From contig CAXXFD010000003.1 of assembly GCA_963662905.2 (NCBI GenBank), positions 2,046,001-2,110,000 of the forward strand: a stretch of 64,000 bases of DNA, given 5' to 3'. The translations under genes and the position numbers were made by a program. The notes under the pieces were generated by a model that worked only from the letters and a program-made list of their open reading frames with translations, was not told the DNA's origin and did not search any database. Below, one piece after another: positions 45,040 through 52,265 of this stretch. Within the stretch, counting starts at the first letter, position 1. Each line of letters opens with the position of its first letter. This DNA is from G963662905 sp963662905. GTDB lineage: Bacteria; Bacteroidota; Bacteroidia; Bacteroidales; WRLA01.

Positions 45040-45843
45040 ATGAAACAAAAAATCAGTTTAATTGCTATTCTTTTTGCGGCTTTACTGACAAGCTGTACGC
45101 AAAGCCAGGAAAACCGTACCCGTTTTGTAATCCATACCGATTATGGTGATATCGAAGGTGTTCTTTATGATGAAACGCCGGGACATCGCGATAATTTCAT
45201 CAAACTGGTTGATTCCGGTTGGTACGAAGGAAGCCCTTTCCATCGTGTTATCAAACAATTTATGATTCAGGGCGGTGGCAATGCCGATGGTACCCCTGAT
45301 GTTGGTTATACCATTCCTGCCGAAATCAAGCCGGGACTTATCCATAAAAAAGGTGCGCTTGCAGCAGCTCGTATGGGCGATCAGGTTAATCCTGAGAAAA
45401 ATTCTTCAGGATGCCAGTTTTATATTGTTCAAGGCCGTGTTTTTGATACCGCACAACTGAAGCAAATGGAAGGCCAGATGGTAGATCAGGAAAAAATGAT
45501 GATCGGCCGCGAAATTTTTAACCGTCCCGAAAATGAAGAAATGCGCAACCTGATCCGTAAATATCAAATGGAACAGAAAATGGACAGCCTGCAAATGGTT
45601 GTTGCGCAAATCGACAGCATGGTGCTGATTGAAATGGAAGGAAAACCTGCATTCAAATATACAGATGAGCAAATCGAAGCTTATTCGACCATTGGCGGTA
45701 CTCCACATCTCGATAATAACTACACTGTTTTTGGTGAGGTTACCAAAGGTTTGGATGTTGTGGATAAAATTGCTGCTGTTGAAACCGGCGCAGGCGACAA
45801 ACCCAAAGAGGATGTAACAATGACGATCGAAATTATTCGATAA
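45040..45843 (+). CDS. Peptidyl-prolyl cis-trans isomerase (cyclophilin), lipoprotein
   Basis: A 267-residue cyclophilin. The N-terminus MKQKISLIAILFAALLTSC is a lipoprotein signal with Cys19, so the enzyme is likely membrane-anchored in the periplasm. The core begins 'FVIHTDYGDIEGVLYDETPG' and includes 'SPFHRVIKQFMIQGG' (near 67) and 'SGCQFYIVQGRVF' (near 123). Then about 85 residues of helical, Met/Gln/Glu-rich sequence are inserted before the usual 'GGTPHLDNNYTVFGEVTKGL' at about 218. The insertion is larger than in standard cyclophilins but is found in Bacteroidota homologues I know of. It catalyses proline isomerisation of exported proteins. Confidence 0.9.
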   Translation: MKQKISLIAILFAALLTSCTQSQENRTRFVIHTDYGDIEGVLYDETPGHRDNFIKLVDSGWYEGSPFHRVIKQFMIQGGGNADGTPDVGYTIPAEIKPGLIHKKGALAAARMGDQVNPEKNSSGCQFYIVQGRVFDTAQLKQMEGQMVDQEKMMIGREIFNRPENEEMRNLIRKYQMEQKMDSLQMVVAQIDSMVLIEMEGKPAFKYTDEQIEAYSTIGGTPHLDNNYTVFGEVTKGLDVVDKIAAVETGAGDKPKEDVTMTIEIIR

Positions 45844-45858
45844 AACCGAACTTATACC

Positions 45859-45921
45859 TATTTTTGCAGCCGAAAGGCTAAACAGCATCTCCAATGTTTT
45901 GCGCTTTGGGATGCTGTTTTT
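45859..45921 (+). promoter_or_regulatory. -7 box and hairpin in the pheS leader (terminator or attenuator)
   Basis: TATTTTTG at 45859-45866 matches the -7 element. A hairpin follows: AAACAGCATC(T)CCAA from 45880 and TTGGGATGCTGTTT to 45919, with a T-run at its end. It could simply terminate the cyclophilin transcript, but if the -7 box is active it lies in the pheS leader, where a terminator hairpin could attenuate synthetase expression. No leader peptide with Phe codons is evident. Confidence 0.4.
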
Positions 45922-45971
45922 GATTGAGAATGTTTTTCCGGGCATGCCCGAAGAACGAAAAAGATTAAGTG

Positions 45972-46997
45972 ATGAAGAATAAAATCGGAAATCTCTTTGA
46001 GGAGATTAAAGCGTTTAAAGCTGAGCATGAGAATGATATAGAAAACTTCAGGCTGAAATACCTGAGTCGGAAAGGCGCGATCCAGGGGCTTTTTGCCGAT
46101 TTCAAAAATGTGGCCAATGAAGAAAAGAGGGAAATGGGCCAAAAGCTCAATGAGCTCAAAAAGCATGCCCAGGAGCATTTTGATAAACTGCAAAATGAAT
46201 TAAAAGCTCAGGCTTCTGATGAAAAAGCTGTTCAGGATACCAGCCTTCCGGTCGATTTTAGTCCTGCAGGAGGCCGTCATCCACTTTCAATTGTGCGCAA
46301 AGAAATCGTGGATATTTTTGCCCGAATTGGCTTTAGCGTTGCCGAGGGTCCTGAAATTGAAGACGACTGGCATAATTTCTCGGCACTTAATTTCGCGCCC
46401 GAACATCCTGCCCGCGATATGCAGGATACCTTTTTTATTGAAAAAGATCCGGATCTGGCGCTTCGCACACATACCAGCTCGGTGCAGGTGCGCGCTATGG
46501 AAAACAGCCAGCCACCGCTGCGCATGATTTTCCCGGGAAGGGTTTTTCGTAATGAAGCCATATCAGCACGTGCACATTGTATTTTCCATCAGGTTGAAGG
46601 ACTTTATATCGATGATAACGTTTCTTTTGCTGACCTGAAGCAAACGCTTATGTATTTTGCCAAAGAGCTTTTTGATGAAAAAACAAAAATCCGCCTACGC
46701 CCCAGCTATTTCCCATTTACCGAACCCAGTGCCGAAATGGACATCAGCTGTAATATCTGCGGCGGAAAAGGTTGTAACATCTGTAAATACACAGGCTGGG
46801 TAGAAATCCTCGGCTGTGGTATGGTTGATCCAAACGTCCTGAAAAACTGCGGTATCGATCCTGAAAAATATAGTGGTTTTGCCTTTGGTATGGGCATCGA
46901 GCGTATCACTATGCTGAAATATCAGATTAATGACCTGCGCCTTTTCTTTGAAAATGATATCCGTTTCCTGGAGCAGTTTGAGAAGTCTGCCCTTTAA
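45972..46997 (+). CDS. pheS: Phenylalanine--tRNA ligase alpha subunit
   Basis: A 341-residue class II aminoacyl-tRNA synthetase subunit. N-terminal coiled-coil arm (about 1-85), then the catalytic core: 'HPLSIVRKEIVDIFARIGFS' (near 104), 'LRTHTSSVQVRAM' (near 160, motif 2 area), 'GRVFRNEAISARAHCIFHQV' (near 182) and 'GFAFGMGIERITMLKYQIND' (near 306, motif 3). It has the Cys-rich insert 'ISCNICGGKGCNICKYTGW' seen in Bacteroidota PheS. A GTG three bases upstream is also in frame; ATG at 45972 is preferred. pheT is not adjacent; a strong terminator follows the gene. Confidence 0.96.
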   Translation: MKNKIGNLFEEIKAFKAEHENDIENFRLKYLSRKGAIQGLFADFKNVANEEKREMGQKLNELKKHAQEHFDKLQNELKAQASDEKAVQDTSLPVDFSPAGGRHPLSIVRKEIVDIFARIGFSVAEGPEIEDDWHNFSALNFAPEHPARDMQDTFFIEKDPDLALRTHTSSVQVRAMENSQPPLRMIFPGRVFRNEAISARAHCIFHQVEGLYIDDNVSFADLKQTLMYFAKELFDEKTKIRLRPSYFPFTEPSAEMDISCNICGGKGCNICKYTGWVEILGCGMVDPNVLKNCGIDPEKYSGFAFGMGIERITMLKYQINDLRLFFENDIRFLEQFEKSAL

Positions 46998-47000
46998 ATT

Positions 47001-47042
47001 AATAAGCTTTTCCAACGTTCTAAAATTTTGGAAAAGCTTATT
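47001..47042 (+). terminator. Long perfect hairpin after pheS
   Basis: A perfect 15-bp inverted repeat, AATAAGCTTTTCCAA (47001-47015) and TTGGAAAAGCTTATT (47028-47042), 4 bp after the pheS stop. It lacks a long T-run, but is followed by a second hairpin with one. It may protect the mRNA 3' end or act with the terminator below. Confidence 0.6.
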
Positions 47043-47046
47043 GTTT

Positions 47047-47080
47047 AAAAGCCCCGGCCTCTTAGGTCGGGGCTTTTTTA
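47047..47080 (+). terminator. Intrinsic terminator downstream of pheS
   Basis: AAAGCCCCGGCC pairs with GGTCGGGGCTTTT (one G-T pair) around a short loop and is followed by T residues. It ends pheS transcription about 50 bp before the operator region of the blaI-like operon. Confidence 0.88.
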
Positions 47081-47118
47081 TTTAAAATTCAGCCTTTTAC
47101 CGAGTTATTTTCAATATT

Positions 47119-47154
47119 AACTAAAAAAATAGTTGTACAACTAAAATATTAGTT
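47119..47154 (+). promoter_or_regulatory. Twin operator-like dyads over the blaI promoter
   Basis: Two copies of AACTA-N6-TAGTT lie at 47119-47134 and 47139-47154, exactly 20 bp apart. Together they also form TAGTTGTACAACTA (47130-47143) between them. They cover the -33 TTG (47133-47135). BlaI/MecI repressors bind dyads of similar size, so autoregulation of the downstream operon is likely. The motif assignment is inferred; the family binding site in this genus is not known to me. Confidence 0.6.
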
Positions 47155-47163
47155 ATAATTTTG
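47133..47163 (+). promoter_or_regulatory. Promoter of the blaI-TPR-M56 operon
   Basis: -33 TTG at 47133-47135 and -7 TAATTTTG at 47156-47163 are 20 bp apart, the Bacteroidota optimum. The -33 lies inside the first palindrome pair and the second dyad fills the spacer, so bound repressor would block RNA polymerase. Confidence 0.6.
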
Positions 47164-47213
47164 CGTTATTAATGAAACGAATTGGATTGAACAGCTCTAT
47201 TGAACGACAAACA

Positions 47214-47600
47214 ATGAAAGAACTCACCCGCGCAGAAGAACAGATTATGCACATACTTTGGAAGAAAAGTGAAGGTTTTGTGAACGACATCCTGGATGAG
47301 ATGCCGGAACCCAAACCTGCCTATAACACGGTTTCTACCATAGTGCGTATTCTGGAGAAGAAAGGTTTTGTGGCGCATAAAGCATTTGGGAAAGCACATC
47401 AGTATTATCCGCTGGTTCAGAAGAAATCCTATATGCGGTCCATGTTTTCCGGATTGATGCGGAACTATTTCAGTGGTTCCTATCGTTCGCTGGCATCGTT
47501 TTTTACACGCGAGAACAACATCAGCCTGGAAGAACTGGAAGAGATCAATCAATTGATTAATAATGAAATAGAGCGCAAAAAGCAGGAAGGCGATGAGTAG
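47214..47600 (+). CDS. BlaI/MecI/CopY-family transcriptional repressor
   Basis: A 128-residue winged-helix repressor. 'LTRAEEQIMHILWKKSEGFV' at residues 3-22, 'PAYNTVSTIVRILEKKGFVA' near 39 (recognition helix) and 'AHQYYPLVQKKSYM' near 63 are typical of the family. The C-terminal helices support dimerisation. Repressors of this group are inactivated by cleavage triggered by an M56 sensor peptidase, which here is encoded two genes downstream. The ATG at 47214 is taken because the family starts 'MKELTRAEE'; an in-frame ATG at 47172 would add 14 unusual residues. It overlaps the TPR gene by 8 bp. Confidence 0.92.
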   Translation: MKELTRAEEQIMHILWKKSEGFVNDILDEMPEPKPAYNTVSTIVRILEKKGFVAHKAFGKAHQYYPLVQKKSYMRSMFSGLMRNYFSGSYRSLASFFTRENNISLEELEEINQLINNEIERKKQEGDE

Positions 47601-48450
47601 TTCTGAACGGCATACATGGTCTAATGGCTTCCGGCTCAACCGGCTGCACAAACGCATCATTGTTATTACAGTGCTTGTGATCAGCATGCTTATTATTTTG
47701 CTGCAATCTTTCACGAAAGAGGTTCCGGAAAGAATGCTCGAAAATGCTGCGGCAGCTGAACAAAAAGGTGATTTCATAAAAGCCATTGCAATTCTCGATG
47801 AGCTTATTGAGCGAAATCCTTTTAAAATTGATGCCTGGAGTGCCAAAGGGAAGATTTACTACAATACCGGGAATTATGTTACCGCTTCTTCCTGCTACAC
47901 AACGGCTTTGGAATATTTTCCCGACCATCCATCACTGCTTTTAAACCGCGCCCACGCCTACCGCAAGCAAAAGCGCTATGAAGATGCGTTGGCTGATCTT
48001 AATACCGCTCTTGAAAAGAACGGGAATGACCCGGAACTGCACAATGCAAAGGGATTGGTTTTGCTCGATATGAACAATCGTTTGGGCGCTGTTTGGGCTT
48101 TTGATAAGGCGATTGAGCTGAATCCTGATTTTGCGCGTGCCTGGCACAACAGGGGCAATGCTTATTACTGGATGCTCGAAGATCAGAAAGCCGTGGATGA
48201 TTACTCCAAAGCTATTGAACTTAATCCTAAGGTGGCATTATATTATAATAACCGTGGACTGGTCTATTTTTATCTGAATAAATACAGCCTTGCGCTGGAT
48301 GATTATAATAAAGCAATTGAAACGGATCCCGAGAATTCCGCGGCATACCTGAACAGGAGTCGCTTATATAAGATTTTTGGAAATCAGGCGGCCTGCGATA
48401 AGGATGTGGAGCGTTTCAAAGAATTAAGGAAAAAGGAGGAATCCATATGA
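47593..48450 (+). CDS. TPR protein with membrane anchor, between repressor and M56 sensor
   Basis: A 285-residue protein. A short basic N-terminus (about 1-18) is followed by one membrane helix at about residues 19-38 ('RIIVITVLVISMLIILLQSF'). From about 45 to the end it consists of six or seven tetratricopeptide repeats, e.g. 'DFIKAIAILDELIERNPFKI' and 'KYSLALDDYNKAIETDPENS'. The TPR domain faces the periplasm and could bind proteins. Its start overlaps blaI by 8 bp and its end overlaps the M56 gene by 4 bp (ATGA), so all three are translationally coupled. Its place in the sensory circuit is unknown; a scaffold or signal adaptor is inferred. Confidence 0.88.
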   Translation: MSSSERHTWSNGFRLNRLHKRIIVITVLVISMLIILLQSFTKEVPERMLENAAAAEQKGDFIKAIAILDELIERNPFKIDAWSAKGKIYYNTGNYVTASSCYTTALEYFPDHPSLLLNRAHAYRKQKRYEDALADLNTALEKNGNDPELHNAKGLVLLDMNNRLGAVWAFDKAIELNPDFARAWHNRGNAYYWMLEDQKAVDDYSKAIELNPKVALYYNNRGLVYFYLNKYSLALDDYNKAIETDPENSAAYLNRSRLYKIFGNQAACDKDVERFKELRKKEESI

Positions 48451-49784
48451 TAAGCAGTATTGTGATCAAGTATATTTTGCAGGCCGGAATGAGTCTGGCC
48501 ATACTTTATGTTTTTTATGCTGTTTTTTTGAAACGCGAGAACCGGCATCAGCTGAACCGGGTTTATCTCCTGGTTTCGATGATCTCTGCTTTGCTGATTC
48601 CGCTATTTAAGCCCGAAATCAGTATTGCGGCTACAGCTGAACCCACTTATTATGTGGTTTTGGATACCATTAGCATACATGCCGGGAAAATTCAGGAGTC
48701 GGTCACAAACCATCTGAGTTTTTACCAGATTTTGCTTACGGTTTATCTTACGGGTTTAGCTGTTTTCAGCATTCGTTTTTTTGCGCAACTTTTGCAGTTT
48801 GCTTTTATGGTGCGCAGAAACCGCAGGCAAAACGGGCAGGGTTTTACCATTGTTCAGATTAAAAACGCCAATCCATTTTCGTTTTTTCAATATATTTTCC
48901 TGGATGAAGACCTCCTGGATGAAGAGGACAAAGCATGCATCATTGCTCATGAGCGCCAGCATATCAGGCAGTGGCACAGCGCCGACCTGATTTTGACTGA
49001 AATTGTCCTGATTTTCCAGTGGTTTAATCCTGTAATCTGGTTTTATCGTATCGCACTCCGGGAAGTCCATGAATATCTGGCCGATCATGCCGTGCTGGCA
49101 TCAGGCCATAATATCAATGCCTACCGCGAACTTTTGCTCAACATCAGTTTGGGAAGCAGAAAGGGATATCTGGGGAGTAATTTTAACAAATCTCTAATCT
49201 TTAAAAGAATCAAAATGATGTACATAGAACAAAAATCAAAAACTGCCGCCCTCAAAGCTGCATTCAGCTTTATTGCCGGTCTGGCCATTTCATTCCTCAT
49301 TATTGTGAATCCTGTGCAGCAAATACAGGCTCAAACAACGAAAGAGGTGAAAGAAAAAACTGCTTCAAAGGACGATAACAATGTTCAGGTAGTTGAAGTG
49401 AAGAAAGCACAAGATGATAAGGAAGCGCCGGTTTTTACTGTTGTTGAAGTAATGCCCGAATTTCCTCAGGGTCGTGCGGCTTTTAGCAAATATCTTGCCT
49501 CAAACGTGAAGTATCCGGAGCAAGCGCGCAAAGATGGGATACATGGAACCGTTTATGTTAGCTTTGTGGTTGCAGAGGATGGCGGGATAAAAGACGCGAA
49601 AGTCCTCAGGGGTGTCCGTGCCGATTTGGATAAAGAAGCACTAAGGGTAGTAAAAGGAATGCCAAAGTGGAAACCGGGAACCCAAAGAGGGAAACCAGTG
49701 AATGTGGCATTTAATGTGCCGATCAAATTTGTGCTTGATAAGGCTAAGGAGGAAAAAGAAAGCTCTTCATTGGAAAAGAAATAG
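48447..49784 (+). CDS. M56 (BlaR1-like) metallopeptidase with TonB C-terminal domain
   Basis: A 445-residue membrane protein. Helices at about 10-28, 35-50, 90-112 and 260-285 frame a cytoplasmic peptidase loop with the zinc motif H168-E-R-Q-H172 and 'LREVHEYLADHAVLASGHNI' (further Glu ligand) near 205. Residues about 335-430 form a TonB C-terminal domain ('GRAAFSKYLASNVKYPEQAR', 'GTVYVSFVVAEDGGIKDAKV'). BlaR1 normally has a penicillin-binding sensor there; this protein has TonB instead. M56 peptidases cleave the BlaI-type repressor encoded upstream. The fusion could link periplasmic or outer-membrane state to gene control. A terminator follows at 49806. Confidence 0.9.
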   Translation: MISSIVIKYILQAGMSLAILYVFYAVFLKRENRHQLNRVYLLVSMISALLIPLFKPEISIAATAEPTYYVVLDTISIHAGKIQESVTNHLSFYQILLTVYLTGLAVFSIRFFAQLLQFAFMVRRNRRQNGQGFTIVQIKNANPFSFFQYIFLDEDLLDEEDKACIIAHERQHIRQWHSADLILTEIVLIFQWFNPVIWFYRIALREVHEYLADHAVLASGHNINAYRELLLNISLGSRKGYLGSNFNKSLIFKRIKMMYIEQKSKTAALKAAFSFIAGLAISFLIIVNPVQQIQAQTTKEVKEKTASKDDNNVQVVEVKKAQDDKEAPVFTVVEVMPEFPQGRAAFSKYLASNVKYPEQARKDGIHGTVYVSFVVAEDGGIKDAKVLRGVRADLDKEALRVVKGMPKWKPGTQRGKPVNVAFNVPIKFVLDKAKEEKESSSLEKK

Positions 49785-49805
49785 GAAAAGATTTCAATTG
49801 TAATC

Positions 49806-49842
49806 AAAAACCACAGCTTTTTTGGATGCTGTGGTTTTTTTT
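49806..49842 (+). terminator. Intrinsic terminator of the blaI operon
   Basis: AAAAACCACAGC, loop, GCTGTGGTTTTTTTT: a 7-bp core stem (CCACAGC/GCTGTGG) extended by A-T pairs, with a T-run, 22 bp after the M56/TonB stop. Confidence 0.88.
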
Positions 49843-50110
49843 GTGCCCGGCCATTTTTGAACAAAATCAGCAACAAAAGGTTTCATTCACATCAAACCAA
49901 AACCGAATAAAGCGGGCCGGCCTACTTTACCCTCTTTGCGTATGGAGATATTCAGGTATGTTTATATATTTGCAGGCAATTAGCAGTGCGGTTCACTTTT
50001 CATTGGAAAATAGCCACCTACATTTGTTTTTATAAAACTTTCCGGCGGTTTTTACCTGAAAAGGGGAATTTATCTGCGAAAACCAGGAGTCTATAACTAA
50101 ACGTAAAACT
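49843..50110. other. Intergenic region before the DsbD-like gene
   Basis: About 270 bp with no supportable reading frame. It contains a full -7 match TATATTTG at 49965-49972, 139 bp before the DsbD-like start; if used, it gives a long leader. I see no riboswitch-like structure beyond short dyads. Confidence 0.45.
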
Positions 50111-52141
50111 ATGTTGTACAAAAAAACACTTGCGTCGCTGATGATATTGGTGCTTATCGCCGTATCAGCCAGTGCGCAGATTCTGGAGCCCGTTAAGTGG
50201 CAGTTTAGCCAGAAACAAATTTCGGAGAGCGAGCATGAGCTCATTTTTACAGCAACCATTGATGAGGGTTGGCATTTGTATTCTCAGTTTATTGATGAAG
50301 GAGGCCCGATTCCCACCGGTTTTTTCTATGATGAAAACAAAGCCGTGGAAATTATCGGGAAAGTCAGTGAGCCGGAAGCGCATACCGAATATGATGCGAA
50401 TTTTAAAATGGACCTTTCCTATTTTGGCCACGAAGCTGTATTTACCCAAAAGGTGAAAGTTTTGGCCAATACCGATGTGAAAGTTACAGGTTTCGTGGAA
50501 TTTATGTGCTGCGATGACCAGCAGTGCCTGCCGCCTGCCGAAGCTGATTTCAGCTTTAGTTTGCCTGCAAATCCCAACGGACAAACGATTGCTTCCGGCG
50601 AAGAATCCCCTGAATCTGCCATGCCACAGACCGAAATTGAGGAGAAAATCGAGTCTGAGCTAACATCTGCCGAGGAAGAATCCCTTTGGGCTATTTTTAT
50701 TCTGGCATTCATTGCCGGGCTTATTGCCATCCTTACGCCCTGTGTATTCCCAATGATCCCGATGACGGTTTCATTTTTTATGCACGATAGCGGAAATAAA
50801 GTAAAAGCACGGATGCAGGCATTGGTTTATGGCTTTTCCATTATTGCCATTTATACCATTATCGGCACCATTGTGGCTGTAACTTTGGGTGCCAACTTTG
50901 CCAACTGGCTGAGTACCCACTGGCTGCCGAATGTGCTTTTCTTCCTGATATTTATCATTTTTGCTTTCTCATTCTTTGGCGCTTTTGAAATTACACTCCC
51001 ATCCTGGATGGTAAATAAAAGCGATGCAAAAGCCGATAGTGGCGGATTTTCGGGTGCATTTTTTATGGCTTTTACCTTGGTGCTGGTATCATTTTCTTGT
51101 ACGGGCCCAATCGTGGGTTCTATTTTGGTGGCATCCGCCGGTGGAGCCGTGCTTAAACCAATTATAGGTATGTTAGGCTTCTCGCTCGCATTTGCCCTGC
51201 CATTCACATTTTTTGCTTTTTTCCCATCACTGCTGGCCAATATGCCAAAATCAGGTGGTTGGTTGAACTCAGTAAAGGTTGTTCTTGGTTTCCTCGAACT
51301 TGCCCTGGGTCTTAAATTCCTCAGTATTGCTGATCAAACTTACCATTGGGGCATCCTCGACCGCGAAGTTTATCTGGCTTTTTGGATCGTGATTTTCTTC
51401 CTGATGGGCGTTTATCTGCTGGGCAAACTCAAGTTCAAACACGATAGCGATATGCCTTATTTGGGCACAGGACGTTTGATGCTGGCCATTATTACCTTTA
51501 CTTTTGTAATTTATATGATTCCGGGTCTATGGGGAGCGCCCCTGAAAGCATTATCGGGATATCTTCCGCCACAGCAAACCATGGATTTTGACATGAACAA
51601 AATTGTGCGTGATAACCTCAAAACGGCTAGTTTCAGCTCTGGCGATGTTCATGCTCAAAGCGGATTATGCGAAAAACCGAAATACAGTGAATTTCTGCAC
51701 TTGCCACATGGCCTTGAAGGATATTTTGATTATGAGCAGGCGCTGCAATGTGCCAAAGAACAGGGAAAACCGATTTTTATTGATTTTACAGGCCACGGTT
51801 GCGTAAACTGCCGCGAAATGGAAGCCTCGGTTTGGGCCGATCCTGCTGTGCTTCAAATGCTGCAAAACGATTTTATTGTAACCGCACTTTATGTGGATGA
51901 TAAAACCAAACTTCCGGAAGAAGAATGGATTGTATCGGAACACGATGGCAAAACCAAGAAAACCATTGGTAAAAAATATGCCGATTTCCAGATTAGCCGT
52001 TTCAACGTAAATGCTCAGCCTTATTATGTATTGCTTGGTACGGATGGAGAAATGCTTGTTGCTCCGCGCGCGTATGATAAAGATGTGGATGCATTTGTTG
52101 AATTCCTTCAGGACGGGTTGAAGAAGTTTGAAGAAAAATAA
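50111..52141 (+). CDS. dsbD: DsbD-like thiol:disulphide interchange protein
   Basis: A 676-residue protein with a signal peptide (about 1-22). Residues about 25-160 are the periplasmic N-terminal domain with 'EFMCCDDQQCLPPAEADF' near 136. About 195-470 is the eight-helix reductant-conducting core with the two key cysteines C211 ('LTPCVFPMIP') and C330 ('FSCTGPIVGS'). About 535-676 is a thioredoxin-like domain with C564-V-N-C567 in 'TGHGCVNCREME'. DsbD takes electrons from cytoplasmic thioredoxin to periplasmic partners, for cytochrome c maturation or disulphide isomerisation. All three modules are intact and order is normal. Confidence 0.92.
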   Translation: MLYKKTLASLMILVLIAVSASAQILEPVKWQFSQKQISESEHELIFTATIDEGWHLYSQFIDEGGPIPTGFFYDENKAVEIIGKVSEPEAHTEYDANFKMDLSYFGHEAVFTQKVKVLANTDVKVTGFVEFMCCDDQQCLPPAEADFSFSLPANPNGQTIASGEESPESAMPQTEIEEKIESELTSAEEESLWAIFILAFIAGLIAILTPCVFPMIPMTVSFFMHDSGNKVKARMQALVYGFSIIAIYTIIGTIVAVTLGANFANWLSTHWLPNVLFFLIFIIFAFSFFGAFEITLPSWMVNKSDAKADSGGFSGAFFMAFTLVLVSFSCTGPIVGSILVASAGGAVLKPIIGMLGFSLAFALPFTFFAFFPSLLANMPKSGGWLNSVKVVLGFLELALGLKFLSIADQTYHWGILDREVYLAFWIVIFFLMGVYLLGKLKFKHDSDMPYLGTGRLMLAIITFTFVIYMIPGLWGAPLKALSGYLPPQQTMDFDMNKIVRDNLKTASFSSGDVHAQSGLCEKPKYSEFLHLPHGLEGYFDYEQALQCAKEQGKPIFIDFTGHGCVNCREMEASVWADPAVLQMLQNDFIVTALYVDDKTKLPEEEWIVSEHDGKTKKTIGKKYADFQISRFNVNAQPYYVLLGTDGEMLVAPRAYDKDVDAFVEFLQDGLKKFEEK

Positions 52142-52163
52142 GACGAATCGATTTTAAAAAATA

Positions 52164-52196
52164 AAAAAACCGGCAGGTAATAACTGCCGGTTTTTT
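52164..52196 (+). terminator. Intrinsic terminator after the DsbD-like gene
   Basis: AAAAAACCGGCAG, loop GTAATAA, CTGCCGGTTTTTT: an 8-bp G+C-rich stem (ACCGGCAG/CTGCCGGT) with flanking A- and T-runs, so it can work in both directions. Starts 22 bp after the stop. Confidence 0.88.
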
Positions 52197-52200
52197 ATAT

Positions 52201-52254
52201 AAATCTGACAGGTTTCCAATAAATCTGACAGGTTTTGGAAACCTATCAGATTTA
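52201..52254. repeat. AAATCTGACAGGTTT direct/inverted repeat hairpin
   Basis: AAATCTGACAGGTTT occurs at 52201-52215 and 52221-52235 (20-bp period), and the second copy pairs with AAACCTATCAGATTTA (52239-52254) in a 16-bp stem with one mismatch and a 3-base loop. This kind of hairpin is common between Bacteroidota genes (general knowledge) and could also terminate the convergent S46 gene, which stops at 52266. Confidence 0.7.
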
Positions 52255-52265
52255 TTAAAATCGGT

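Noticed and set aside
48447..49784. BlaR1 beta-lactam sensor
   Set aside because: The C-terminal half is a TonB domain; penicillin-binding motifs (SxxK, SxN, KTG in order) are not present.
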